DNA from: Opitutia bacterium
Lineage (GTDB): Bacteria; Verrucomicrobiota; Verrucomicrobiia; Opitutales; Opitutaceae
Reading direction: 5' to 3'
Assembly: GCA_947449835.1 (NCBI GenBank)
Contig: CANFSZ010000021.1
Location: 1 to 40,149, forward strand
Length of the DNA stretch: 40,149 nucleotides
Part shown: positions 7,716 through 15,671 of the stretch, piece by piece
Numbering within the stretch: position 1 is the first letter of the stretch
How the letters are laid out: each line of letters starts with the position of its first letter
Program-made: the position numbers and the translations under genes
Notes under the pieces: model-generated
Seen by the model: the letters and a program-made list of their open reading frames with translations, nothing else
The model's database searches: none
What the model was told of the DNA's origin: nothing

Positions 7716-8042
7716 TCAGATGTGGGCCGTGATTTTGGCTTTGATGGCGGCTTTGGGCATCATGCCGACGAGTTGCTCGGCGACTTGGCCGTTTTTGAAG
7801 AGGAGCATCGTGGGGATGGCGCGGATGCCGTAATCGGCGGCGATTGAGTCGTTGTCGTCGATGTTGACCTTGGCGATCTGAACTTGGCCGGTCATCTCGG
7901 TGGCGAGTTCTTCGAGGATGGGTGCGATGGCTTTGCAGGGGCCGCACCAGGGTGCCCAGAAATCGACGAGCAGAGGCGTGGTGGCGGCGGCGACGGTGGC
8001 CTTGAAATTATCGGTGGTGAGGTTGGCGATTTTTTCGGACAT
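7716..8042 (-). CDS. trxA: Thioredoxin
   Basis: This is a 108-residue cytoplasmic dithiol reductant with the full thioredoxin signature: FWAPWCGPCK with C33 and C36, the buried DFW upstream, and the cis-proline P77 in RAIPTMLLF. Its length is that of E. coli TrxA. The start at 8042 (MSEKIANLT) fits the family; the open frame reaches 8093, but that extension (PPSSPSFQPTS) is not thioredoxin-like. The gene is last in the run rsmB-like, scpA, small gene, trxA, and ends at a strong terminator (7656-7685). The 60 bases upstream may hold its own promoter; none is obvious. Confidence 0.97.
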   Translation of the reverse strand: MSEKIANLTTDNFKATVAAATTPLLVDFWAPWCGPCKAIAPILEELATEMTGQVQIAKVNIDDNDSIAADYGIRAIPTMLLFKNGQVAEQLVGMMPKAAIKAKITAHI

Positions 8043-8102
8043 AGTAATGAAGGATGTAGGTTGAAAAGAGGGGCTTGATGGCGGCAAACGCAAGCGAGGG
8101 AA

Positions 8103-8354
8103 TCAGCGCGGAGTGGATTTATGGAGAATCTCGGCGAGTTCCTGGGGCTCGACTTTGTGGAGGGGTTTGCCGCGGGTTTTGAGTTCTTCGAAGGTTTTTA
8201 CGACGGTCTCGGTCATGCGGTCGTGGGTCTCGGCGGAGCCTCCGACGATGGCGAATTGCTCACCCGTGGTGAGGCGTTTGTGGCCGTCGGTGTTGTCGAG
8301 GCCGAGGCCGACGAGGCCGGCTTTCGGGGGGCTGGGTTTGCGAGGTTTGCTCAC
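8103..8354 (-). CDS. Small protein of unknown function, translationally coupled to scpA
   Basis: This is an 83-residue hydrophilic protein I cannot assign. It opens with a basic Pro/Lys stretch (MSKPRKPSPPKAG), then GLGLDNTDGHKRLTTGEQFAIVGG. It ends with an amphipathic helix pair (TVVKTFEELKTRGKPL and VEPQELAEILHKSTPR). There are no membrane segments or cysteines. Its ATG overlaps the scpA stop (ATGA at 8351-8354), which argues strongly for real translation and shared regulation. scpB, the usual partner downstream of scpA, is absent from this spot. This protein is far too short and different to be ScpB, and any role in chromosome condensation is a guess. Confidence 0.75.
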   Translation of the reverse strand: MSKPRKPSPPKAGLVGLGLDNTDGHKRLTTGEQFAIVGGSAETHDRMTETVVKTFEELKTRGKPLHKVEPQELAEILHKSTPR

Positions 8355-9172
8355 GCGAGGACCGTGGCCGGGTCGGCCGGAGTTTCAAGTGGGTTTTCCT
8401 CGCGGGCGGAGCAGACGATGTCGGTAAAGGATTCGTTCTGAGCGATGCGAAGTTTACCAAGGCGGGTGAGTTCGAGGACGGCGAGGAAGGTAGCGACGAG
8501 TTCGCGCAGCGTGGTGCCTTGAGGGAAGAGGTGGGAGAAGATAAACGATTTCTCGGTCTGGATGCGGCTGAGGAGCCACTCCATCTGGTCGGAGACGGTG
8601 ATGGACTCGTCTTGGATTTCTCCGACGACGAGTTTTTCGGCGAGGCGACGCAGGACAATGTTAAACGTATTCCAAAGCTCGATACGGCCGACAGCTTTGA
8701 GGGGACGGTCCTCGAGTTCCGCGCTAAGGGCGGAGACGTGGCGCTCCATGAGGTCTTGCTGGCGGCGAATAATGGCGGCGATTTCGCCGGCGGCCTCTTT
8801 GAATTTTTTGTATTGGAGGAGCTGGTGGACGAGTTCCCAGCGTGGATCGATGTCGTCTTCGGGGTTGGCGTTGGGGTCGATGGCGTGGAGGCCTTTCGGC
8901 AAGAGCATGCGGCTCTTGATTTCCATCAACGTGGCGGCCATGACGAAAAATTCGCCGGCGACTTCAAGGTCGAGCGATTGCATCGCGCGGAGGGCTTCAA
9001 GGTATTGTTTGGTGACCGACTCGATGGGGATGTCGTAGATGTCGATTTCGTTTTTCCGAATGAGGAAAAGCAGAAGATCGAGCGGGCCTTCAAAGACCTG
9101 GAGCTTGATGCGGTAGTCGGTATCGGGAGCCACGGTGAAGAGAGAGGTTTGGGCGGCGGCGGGGCGCGGCAA
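8351..9172 (-). CDS. scpA: Segregation and condensation protein A
   Basis: This is the kleisin subunit that bridges the SMC dimer in the bacterial condensin complex (Smc-ScpA-ScpB). The 273-residue product carries the hallmark N-terminal signature YRIKLQVFEGPLDLLLFLI (about residues 20-38), the conserved NEIDIYDIPI, then AGEFFVMAATLMEIKSRMLLP. The C-terminal winged-helix domain lies around TTLRELVATFLAVLELTRLGKL, where it would contact the Smc head. Length is normal for the family. The gene lies 20 bases after the rsmB-like gene and overlaps the small gene downstream. ScpB and Smc are not in this window. Confidence 0.95.
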   Translation of the reverse strand: MPRPAAAQTSLFTVAPDTDYRIKLQVFEGPLDLLLFLIRKNEIDIYDIPIESVTKQYLEALRAMQSLDLEVAGEFFVMAATLMEIKSRMLLPKGLHAIDPNANPEDDIDPRWELVHQLLQYKKFKEAAGEIAAIIRRQQDLMERHVSALSAELEDRPLKAVGRIELWNTFNIVLRRLAEKLVVGEIQDESITVSDQMEWLLSRIQTEKSFIFSHLFPQGTTLRELVATFLAVLELTRLGKLRIAQNESFTDIVCSAREENPLETPADPATVLA

Positions 9173-9192
9173 ATAAAAACTGCGGGCGGATT

Positions 9193-10401
9193 TTAGGCGC
9201 GGAGGAGGGCGGCGACGAAGAAGCCGTCGGTGTTGTGGCGGGAAGGGAGAATCGTGAGCCCGCCGGTGGCTGGGTCGGCGGTGAAGCCGAAATTCTGTGC
9301 GGGAGCCTCGGGTTTAAAGGCCGGGTTGGCGGCAAGGAAGTCGGCGACGACGGCTTCGTTTTCAAAGCGACTAAGCGAGCACGTGGCGTAGAGCAGGCGG
9401 CCGCCGGGACGCACGTGGGCGGAGTAGGTGGTGAGCAGTTGGAGTTGGGTGGCGGCCGCGGCGGTGACTTGGGCGGGGGTCGTGGTCCACTTAAGGTGCG
9501 GTGCGCGGCGCCACGTGCCGGAGCCGCTGCACGGGGCATCGACGAGCACGCCGTCGTAGAGACCGGTGGGCGTGGCGTTGAGTAGGGCGATCTGGTTCAG
9601 ATGAGCGCGTTGGGCGCGGATCTGGAGTTCTTTGAGGGCGCTCGGGCGAATATCGTAGGCGTCGATGTGGCCGGTCGGGCCGAGGATAGCGGCGAGTTGG
9701 AGGGATTTGCCGCCGGCGCCCGCACAGGCGTCGAGCCAACGTCCGCCGGGGGCGATTCCGGCGGAGGCGAGGATCATTTGAGAGCCGAGGTCTTGGACTT
9801 CGACGAGGCCGGCGAGGAAGGCTTTGGTTTTGGTGATGTCGGCTTCGGCAAGGAGTTCCACGGCGCCGGGCACAACGCGGGAAACGCGGGATGGCCAACC
9901 GAGGCTGGTGAATTCGGCGAGAACGGGAGTGGCGTCGGGAGTTTGGAGGCGGAGCCAAAGGGCGGCGCGGGAATGGAGCGCGTCGAGATCGGGGGCCAGA
10001 CCGGCAGCGGGGCAATGGCGCGGGAGCCACGCGGGCAGGACCGTCGCGGGATCGGCGCCGAGGTGTTTGGCTTTGGCTGCGACGCTGGGCGGGCAGGCGG
10101 GCCAATCGCCGCAGGTGCCGGCGCGGTAGGCGCGGGTGGCGGGGAGATCGGCGGCGAGCCAGGCCACACATTGAGCGGCGCGGGTCGGATCGGTGTCGAA
10201 GAGGGGCTCGATCCAAGGCAGGAAGCGCAACGTGGTGTAAAGCAGCTCGCGGTACAGTTTGCGGTCGCGGGAACCGAAGGAGCGATTGGCGGCGAATTCC
10301 TGCTGGATGCGCAGGGGCAGCGATGGGTCGGTGTGCCAGTGAGGGCGCAAGACGGTGACGAGGCGGAGGAAGATTTTCTGTTGGCTACCGGAGAGGCTCA
10401 T
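9193..10401 (-). CDS. RsmB/NOL1/NOP2/Sun-family RNA (cytosine-5) methyltransferase
   Basis: This 402-residue SAM-dependent enzyme most likely methylates cytosine in 16S rRNA. The SAM-binding motif I is DACAGAGGKSLQLA, motif IV is DAPCSGSGTWRR with the conserved Pro-Cys, and motif VI is YATCS with the nucleophilic Cys. It ends with the family's C-terminal strand DGFFVAALLRA. The N-terminal 150 residues (FLRLVTVLRPHW, FGSRDRKLYRELLYTTLR) resemble a NusB-like RNA-binding region. The start at 10401 (MSLSGSQQ) avoids an upstream stretch to 10521 whose translation is Pro/Ser/Ala-rich and unlike the family. The exact target (C967 or another) cannot be told from sequence alone. Confidence 0.9.
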   Translation of the reverse strand: MSLSGSQQKIFLRLVTVLRPHWHTDPSLPLRIQQEFAANRSFGSRDRKLYRELLYTTLRFLPWIEPLFDTDPTRAAQCVAWLAADLPATRAYRAGTCGDWPACPPSVAAKAKHLGADPATVLPAWLPRHCPAAGLAPDLDALHSRAALWLRLQTPDATPVLAEFTSLGWPSRVSRVVPGAVELLAEADITKTKAFLAGLVEVQDLGSQMILASAGIAPGGRWLDACAGAGGKSLQLAAILGPTGHIDAYDIRPSALKELQIRAQRAHLNQIALLNATPTGLYDGVLVDAPCSGSGTWRRAPHLKWTTTPAQVTAAAATQLQLLTTYSAHVRPGGRLLYATCSLSRFENEAVVADFLAANPAFKPEAPAQNFGFTADPATGGLTILPSRHNTDGFFVAALLRA

Positions 10402-10529
10402 GAGTGGGAAAAATGAAGATTGAAGGATGAATGCGGAAAAGGACGGATGCGGCGAGGGCGTGCGTGGAGCGGCGCGGCCGGCGGCGCGGGCAGCGCAGCG
10501 ACTGAGCGCTGCGAGCGGCACGGGGCGGC

Positions 10530-12674
10530 TCAGTAGTTGCGGGCCTCGATCTGAAGGTTGAAACCGAAGCCGTTTTCCCGGCGTCGGCCAGAGTAAACGG
10601 AAACGACGTACTCAATCAGCCAAGTGTTATCTAGGTTATGGACGAGGCCGTAGGCTTGTTCGTTGAGGCGGCGGGTGCGCGCGTCGTACTGGAGCCGGGC
10701 GAGGACATCGAAGGCTTCGTTAAGGTGCGCGCGGCCTTCGATGCGGTAGTCTTCGCTCTCGCGGCGGAGGAAATTGGTGGCGAAGCGCAGCGACCAAGCG
10801 TTGCCGTCGCGTATGGTGATGCCGGAGTTGAGTTCTTGGAGCGTGCCGGTCTGCGGCGTGAAACTTTCGTAGGCGTCGAACTGAAACCAAGAGGCCGGCA
10901 TGACGGCGAGCTCGGTATGGACGGAGGAAAAATCGCGTTGGCCGGGCTCGCGGTGAAAGCGGAAATCCAAGGCGTGGTTGAACACCAAGAGGTCGCGCGA
11001 ACCGTAAGTTTGGTCGCGGGTTTGGAAGGTGTTGTCGAGGCCGAGGCGGAGTGTGTTGGTGGCGTGGAGGTCGTCGAGATTGCGTTGGTCGCCGAGCCCG
11101 AGCGGGCGGAGGTAGCTGGTGAGCGGCTCGCGGCGGTCGATGGCGGGAATGAAGCGCCGTCCGAGGTCGCCTTGCGGGATGTAACGGTAACTGAGCTTCG
11201 GCGTGATCAAGTGGCGGAGGCCATCGATTTTCCACTGGGCGTTGTGGTAGGCGTAGGTGGCATTGGCGCGCAGGGAGGCGTCGAGGCCGACTTCACCGAG
11301 GACGCGGGTGTAACCTCCGGGCACACTCGCGCCGGTGGTGTTGGCGTAGTGCGTCACGCGTGCGCCAGCGGTCGGAGTGACGGCGAGCCATTCCCGCGGC
11401 GTGAACGGACGGGTGAGGGCGTAGTACGCGTCGGCGCGGTCGCTAACGAGGCGCGGACCGACTTGAGCGGGCGGCCGATCGCGCAGGGAGACGACGCTGG
11501 CTTGGGCGCGTTGGTAGAGACCGCCGAAACCGAGGGCGCTCGGCATCAAATCATAGCGCAGCTCGGGGAGACGTTCTTGGACGTAGTCGAACGAGTTTGG
11601 CTGCAGCCGCGTGAATAATGAGATGAAGTAATTGTGACCGGTATAAACAGACTCGATAAACGTATCGGGCGTTTGCACCGGAAAAAAGGCGCGCGGGCGG
11701 AAATCGCGGACAACTTCCGAGTCGCGCCACGCGTTAATCTGGCCGGCGAGCGTGAGATTTTCGCCGAGCCGCTGCGAGTGCTGCCACTCGATGTAGCCGC
11801 GATTGGTCGGGACGGGTTCGCCGAGGATGTCGGTCAGCTTGTCGCCATGATCTCGGATGAAACCGGATCGAAAATAACCGTGCAGATCACGTCCCTCGTT
11901 TTCGCCGATGTAGCTAGCCGAAGGTCCGGCCATGAGACCGCGGGCCGTGTAAAGACCGACATCGCCGCCGATTTTCACGCCCTCTTGAAGCGGGATGCGG
12001 AGGCCGCCTTCGACGTAAGCGCCGAGGGCCTTGCGATAACCACCAGTAAAGGTGAGGTAGGAGATGAGGGGTTCGTTGAGGTTTTGCTGGATGCGCGGCA
12101 ACGGAAACGGCTGTGCGTTACCGAGGCCAAAGCGGGTGTTCTCGCTGCGAAGGTTGCGGCTCGGGGCGTAGAGAATGCGCGAAGATTGCACCGTGGGCTG
12201 CCACGGACCGGGCTCGCGGTAGGTGACGGTGGCATCGGTGACGTTAATTTCGTTGAGCGTGCCGGCGGCAGACGCGCCGCGGACATAAAAGGGATAATAC
12301 CCCACGCGGATCGATTGCGCAGCGAATGACGTCGCACGTCGGTCGTAAGTGAGTTGATCGGCGAGCAAACGCTGGGGGCCGCGCGTGAGCGTGACGTGGC
12401 CGGTGGCGATCGCGATATCGGTGCGCGTGTTGTAGCGGATTTCGTCAGCGGTCAGCAGCGTGAGGCCATCGCTCATTCGAGCGTGGCCGGTGAGGATTTG
12501 TTCGCCTGAAGCGAAATCAAACGCGCTCTGATCCGCACTCACGTCGAGTTGACGCGCTGCCGCAGCCGGCGCGGGGCCGGTGGCGCTATCTTGCGCGGGC
12601 GCGCGAGTTTGTGCCGATAGCCTCGTGAAGGCGGTCAGCAATAAAATTGAAACGAAGACGAAACGACGAAACAC
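10530..12674 (-). CDS. lptD: LptD/OstA-like outer-membrane LPS assembly protein
   Basis: This large (about 714 residues) outer-membrane protein probably inserts lipopolysaccharide into the outer leaflet. The N-terminus has a signal peptide (VFVSILLLTAFTRLSAQ). An OstA/LptA-like beta-jellyroll follows, with repeats such as FASGEQILTGHARMSDG, LLTADEIRYNTRTDIAIATG and LLADQLTYDRR. The rest is a long beta-barrel with alternating aromatic strands, ending in EARNY, an aromatic C-terminus as in Bam substrates. I chose the GTG at 12674, directly before the signal peptide. An ATG at 12773 is in frame but would add a 33-residue Arg-rich leader and nearly touch the divergent ppc start. Few Cys residues are seen, so the disulfide arrangement of E. 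coli LptD is not conserved. Confidence 0.85.
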   Translation of the reverse strand: MFRRFVFVSILLLTAFTRLSAQTRAPAQDSATGPAPAAAARQLDVSADQSAFDFASGEQILTGHARMSDGLTLLTADEIRYNTRTDIAIATGHVTLTRGPQRLLADQLTYDRRATSFAAQSIRVGYYPFYVRGASAAGTLNEINVTDATVTYREPGPWQPTVQSSRILYAPSRNLRSENTRFGLGNAQPFPLPRIQQNLNEPLISYLTFTGGYRKALGAYVEGGLRIPLQEGVKIGGDVGLYTARGLMAGPSASYIGENEGRDLHGYFRSGFIRDHGDKLTDILGEPVPTNRGYIEWQHSQRLGENLTLAGQINAWRDSEVVRDFRPRAFFPVQTPDTFIESVYTGHNYFISLFTRLQPNSFDYVQERLPELRYDLMPSALGFGGLYQRAQASVVSLRDRPPAQVGPRLVSDRADAYYALTRPFTPREWLAVTPTAGARVTHYANTTGASVPGGYTRVLGEVGLDASLRANATYAYHNAQWKIDGLRHLITPKLSYRYIPQGDLGRRFIPAIDRREPLTSYLRPLGLGDQRNLDDLHATNTLRLGLDNTFQTRDQTYGSRDLLVFNHALDFRFHREPGQRDFSSVHTELAVMPASWFQFDAYESFTPQTGTLQELNSGITIRDGNAWSLRFATNFLRRESEDYRIEGRAHLNEAFDVLARLQYDARTRRLNEQAYGLVHNLDNTWLIEYVVSVYSGRRRENGFGFNLQIEARNY

Positions 12675-12787
12675 GCGCAGAGCAAAGGCGCGGGCACGGG
12701 GGCAAGCAAGCCTCCGGCGGGGTTTTGATAATTGGCGTAGTTTTAGCTTTTGCCATGGTGCGTCGCGTTGCATCGTGCGTCGAGTTC

Positions 12788-15559
12788 ATGGCCAAAAAAA
12801 ATTCCCCTCGTTCCTCTGCTCTCCAGGAAATGACCGCCTTGCGCGCTGAAGTGCGGGCGCTCGGCAGTGCTTTGGGGCGGGTGATTACGCGGCTCGAAGG
12901 GCCGGAGACGTTTCAGACGGTCGAGGTGTTGCGCCAGCGCGCCAAAGCGCGACGCGCCGGTGATGATACCGCGGCGCGCTCGCTGGCGACGGAAGTCGGG
13001 GCGTTGTCGCCGACGGATGCTTTTAATCAGGCGATGGCGTTCACCTTGTATTTTGAACTGGTGAATCTCGCGGAGGAAAATTTCCGCATCACATTATTGC
13101 GGCGCCGCCGAGCGGCGCGGGGTTTGGATGCCACGGCGCTACCTCCCATGCGTGAGTCTATCGAAGCGGCGGTGATAGAGTTGAAGCGTCGGGGGGTGGG
13201 CGCGGCCGCGATGCAGGCGCTCGTGGATCGCTTGAACATCGAACTGGTGTTCACTGCGCATCCGACCGAGTCCAAACGCCGCACGCTGCTCACCAAGCTG
13301 CGTCGCTTAGGCGAAATTTTACGGCTGCGGGCGCAACCGGCGCTGTTGACCGATCCAGCGTTACTCGATGCGGAATGCGTGGAGCGCGAAATCGCTTCGT
13401 TGTGGTTGACGGATCGCAGTCGCTCGGCGCGGCCCGAGGTCACCGACGAAGCGAAGACGGGTTTGTGGTATTTTGACACGACGTTGTACGCGACGCTGCC
13501 GCGTTTGCAGTCGGACATGACGCGGGCCTTGGCGCGGCATTATCCGGGCGTGCGCGCGCCGCGCCGCTGGCTGGCGTTTGGTTCGTGGATCGGCGGCGAT
13601 CGCGACGGCAATCCCGGCGTCACGGGCGCGGTGAGCGCTGAAGTGTTGTTGCTGCATCGCCGGCTCGCGATTGAGAAACTGCGGCTCGCGGCTCGGGAAT
13701 TGGCCCGCACGCTCACGGTGAGTGACCGACGTGATTCGGTCGTGCCGGCGTTGAAAAAAGAATTACGGGAAAATCTGTACGTCTCGAAGCACATCGAGGA
13801 GTTGGGTAAACGCTATCCGCATGAGCCTTATCGTTTGTTGCTCGGCGTGCTCCGAGAGCGGCTCGCGCAAGCCGTGAACGAAGTGCGCGACGGCAGCGTG
13901 CTCGCGGAGGAAAATGCGGGCGAGGCGTGTCTGAGTCGCGATACGATTGACGAGACTTTGGAAACCATCCGCGCGAGTCTCGCGGCGGGCAAAGGGGCGA
14001 TGTTGGTCGACGGCGAGCTCAAGGCGCTCGGCGAACAATTTGAGGTTTTCGGCCTACACACGGCGCGACTGGATATTCGCCAACATTCCTCGCACCACGA
14101 GGCGGCGGTCGCGGAGGTGCTCGATAGTGCGGATTATCCAAAGCTCGACGAGGTGGAAAAACGCGCGGTGTTGCTCGCGGCGTTAGGTCGGGCGAAAGCG
14201 TTGTCTGCGGCGGCGCTGGCGAAATTTTCCGCACCGACGCGGCATGTGTTGGATCCGCTGGCGTTGGCGGCACGGGCGGCGGTGCGTTTCGGGCCGGAGG
14301 CTTTGGGCATCGCGATCATCAGTATGACCGATGGCGTCTCGGATCTTTTGGAGTTGGAATTTCTACAAACGATCACGGGGGCGAAGCTGCCGATTGCGCC
14401 GCTGTTTGAGACGCTCGATGACTTGGAACGGGCGCCGGAAATTTTGGCGGGTTTATTTACGCTGCCGGGTCGAGTGAAGCCTGCGCACCAGCATGTGATG
14501 CTCGGTTATTCGGATAGTAATAAAGATTGTGGTTATGTGACTGCGAACTGGGCGCTCTTCGAGGCGCAGGACGCGATCGCGCGAGTGGCGCGCGAGCACG
14601 ACGTGCGGGTGACGCTGTTCCATGGGCGTGGCGGCAGCATCGCACGCGGCGGTGGGCCGGCGGCGAAGGCGATTTTGGCGCAGCCGGCGGGTTTGCGCGA
14701 TGGCGGCATCCGCGTGACGGAACAAGGCGAAGTATTATCGACGCGTTATCATGATCCCGATCTGGCGCACCGGATTTTGGAGCAGATGGCTTACGGCGTC
14801 ATGCTCGGTACTCATGCGGCGGAATCAGCGGCGGTCGTGCCGGAGGAATGGAGCGAGGCAATGAGCACAATGAGTGCGGCCGGCTTTGCGGCGTACAAGG
14901 CTGTGGTCCACGAGGATCCGGAATTTTTGGTCTTTTGGAAACAGGCGACGCCGATCGATGAAATCAGCAACCTGAAGCTCGGTTCACGTCCGACGTTTCG
15001 CCGGGCGACGACGAGTGTGGACGACCTGCGGGCGATTCCTTGGGTGTTTTCCTGGATGCAGAGTCGGTTTAATTTTCCCGGCTGGTTCGGGCTCGGTAGC
15101 GCGCTTGACGCGGTGCTGAAGCGCGGAGCCAAAGGCCGTAAACTCCTGCGCACGATGCACGCGGAATGGCCGTTTTTCCAGACGCTTATCGATAATGCGC
15201 AGCTCACGATGCACAAAGCCGACATGGGCATCGCCTCGCTTTACGCGGATCTGGTGGAGGATCCCAAGATTCGCCGCCGGGTGCTTGCGGTACTCGCGGC
15301 GGAGTTTGCGCGCACCGAAGCGGCGATTCTCGCGGTGACGGGACAGCGGCAATTATTGGCCAAGGAGCCGGTGTTGCTCAAATCGGTACAGCTGCGCAAT
15401 CCCTACATAGATCCGCTCAATTATATCCAAGTCGAAATGATGCGTCGTTTACGCGGGGCGAGCGTCCAGAAATTGAGCGCCGCCGAGGCCGACTCGGTCC
15501 GCGCGGTGATTGAGTTAACGATCAATGGCATTTCAGGCGGGCTAAAAAATACGGGCTGA
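12788..15559 (+). CDS. ppc: Phosphoenolpyruvate carboxylase
   Basis: This cytoplasmic anaplerotic enzyme converts PEP and bicarbonate to oxaloacetate and phosphate. The 923-residue protein has the catalytic-His motif VFTAHPTESKRRTL (H158) and the Gly-rich active-site loop FHGRGGSIARGGGP from about residue 610. It also has QGEVLSTRY, and the conserved C-terminal LTINGISGGLKNTG whose last residues enter the active site. The loop reads GGSIARGGGP where many enzymes have GGTVGRGGGP, a mild variation. The start at 12788 (MAKKNSPR) is preferred over an upstream in-frame start at 12647 that would overlap the lptD signal peptide on the other strand. glgB follows on the same strand after 112 bases. 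Confidence 0.97.
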   Translation: MAKKNSPRSSALQEMTALRAEVRALGSALGRVITRLEGPETFQTVEVLRQRAKARRAGDDTAARSLATEVGALSPTDAFNQAMAFTLYFELVNLAEENFRITLLRRRRAARGLDATALPPMRESIEAAVIELKRRGVGAAAMQALVDRLNIELVFTAHPTESKRRTLLTKLRRLGEILRLRAQPALLTDPALLDAECVEREIASLWLTDRSRSARPEVTDEAKTGLWYFDTTLYATLPRLQSDMTRALARHYPGVRAPRRWLAFGSWIGGDRDGNPGVTGAVSAEVLLLHRRLAIEKLRLAARELARTLTVSDRRDSVVPALKKELRENLYVSKHIEELGKRYPHEPYRLLLGVLRERLAQAVNEVRDGSVLAEENAGEACLSRDTIDETLETIRASLAAGKGAMLVDGELKALGEQFEVFGLHTARLDIRQHSSHHEAAVAEVLDSADYPKLDEVEKRAVLLAALGRAKALSAAALAKFSAPTRHVLDPLALAARAAVRFGPEALGIAIISMTDGVSDLLELEFLQTITGAKLPIAPLFETLDDLERAPEILAGLFTLPGRVKPAHQHVMLGYSDSNKDCGYVTANWALFEAQDAIARVAREHDVRVTLFHGRGGSIARGGGPAAKAILAQPAGLRDGGIRVTEQGEVLSTRYHDPDLAHRILEQMAYGVMLGTHAAESAAVVPEEWSEAMSTMSAAGFAAYKAVVHEDPEFLVFWKQATPIDEISNLKLGSRPTFRRATTSVDDLRAIPWVFSWMQSRFNFPGWFGLGSALDAVLKRGAKGRKLLRTMHAEWPFFQTLIDNAQLTMHKADMGIASLYADLVEDPKIRRRVLAVLAAEFARTEAAILAVTGQRQLLAKEPVLLKSVQLRNPYIDPLNYIQVEMMRRLRGASVQKLSAAEADSVRAVIELTINGISGGLKNTG

Positions 15560-15671
15560 TGTGCCCGAATGAATGCACCGGGTTATACACGGGCGATGTG
15601 TGCGCGGAGCGGGTCGAGGAATCGCGGCTAGACGGGGCCGCAAGTTGCGGTAGTCTCTACGCTATAACGCA

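Noticed and set aside
9601-10416. Long plus-strand open frame (271 codons) opposite the rRNA methyltransferase gene
   Set aside because: It is the Gly/Glu-rich antisense shadow of a GC-rich gene with clear catalytic motifs on the minus strand.
15551-15571. Small inverted repeat at the end of ppc as a terminator
   Set aside because: Only five base pairs and no U-run.
15640-15671. TATAAC right before the glgB start, as if the mRNA were leaderless
   Set aside because: No -35 at proper spacing; likely chance.
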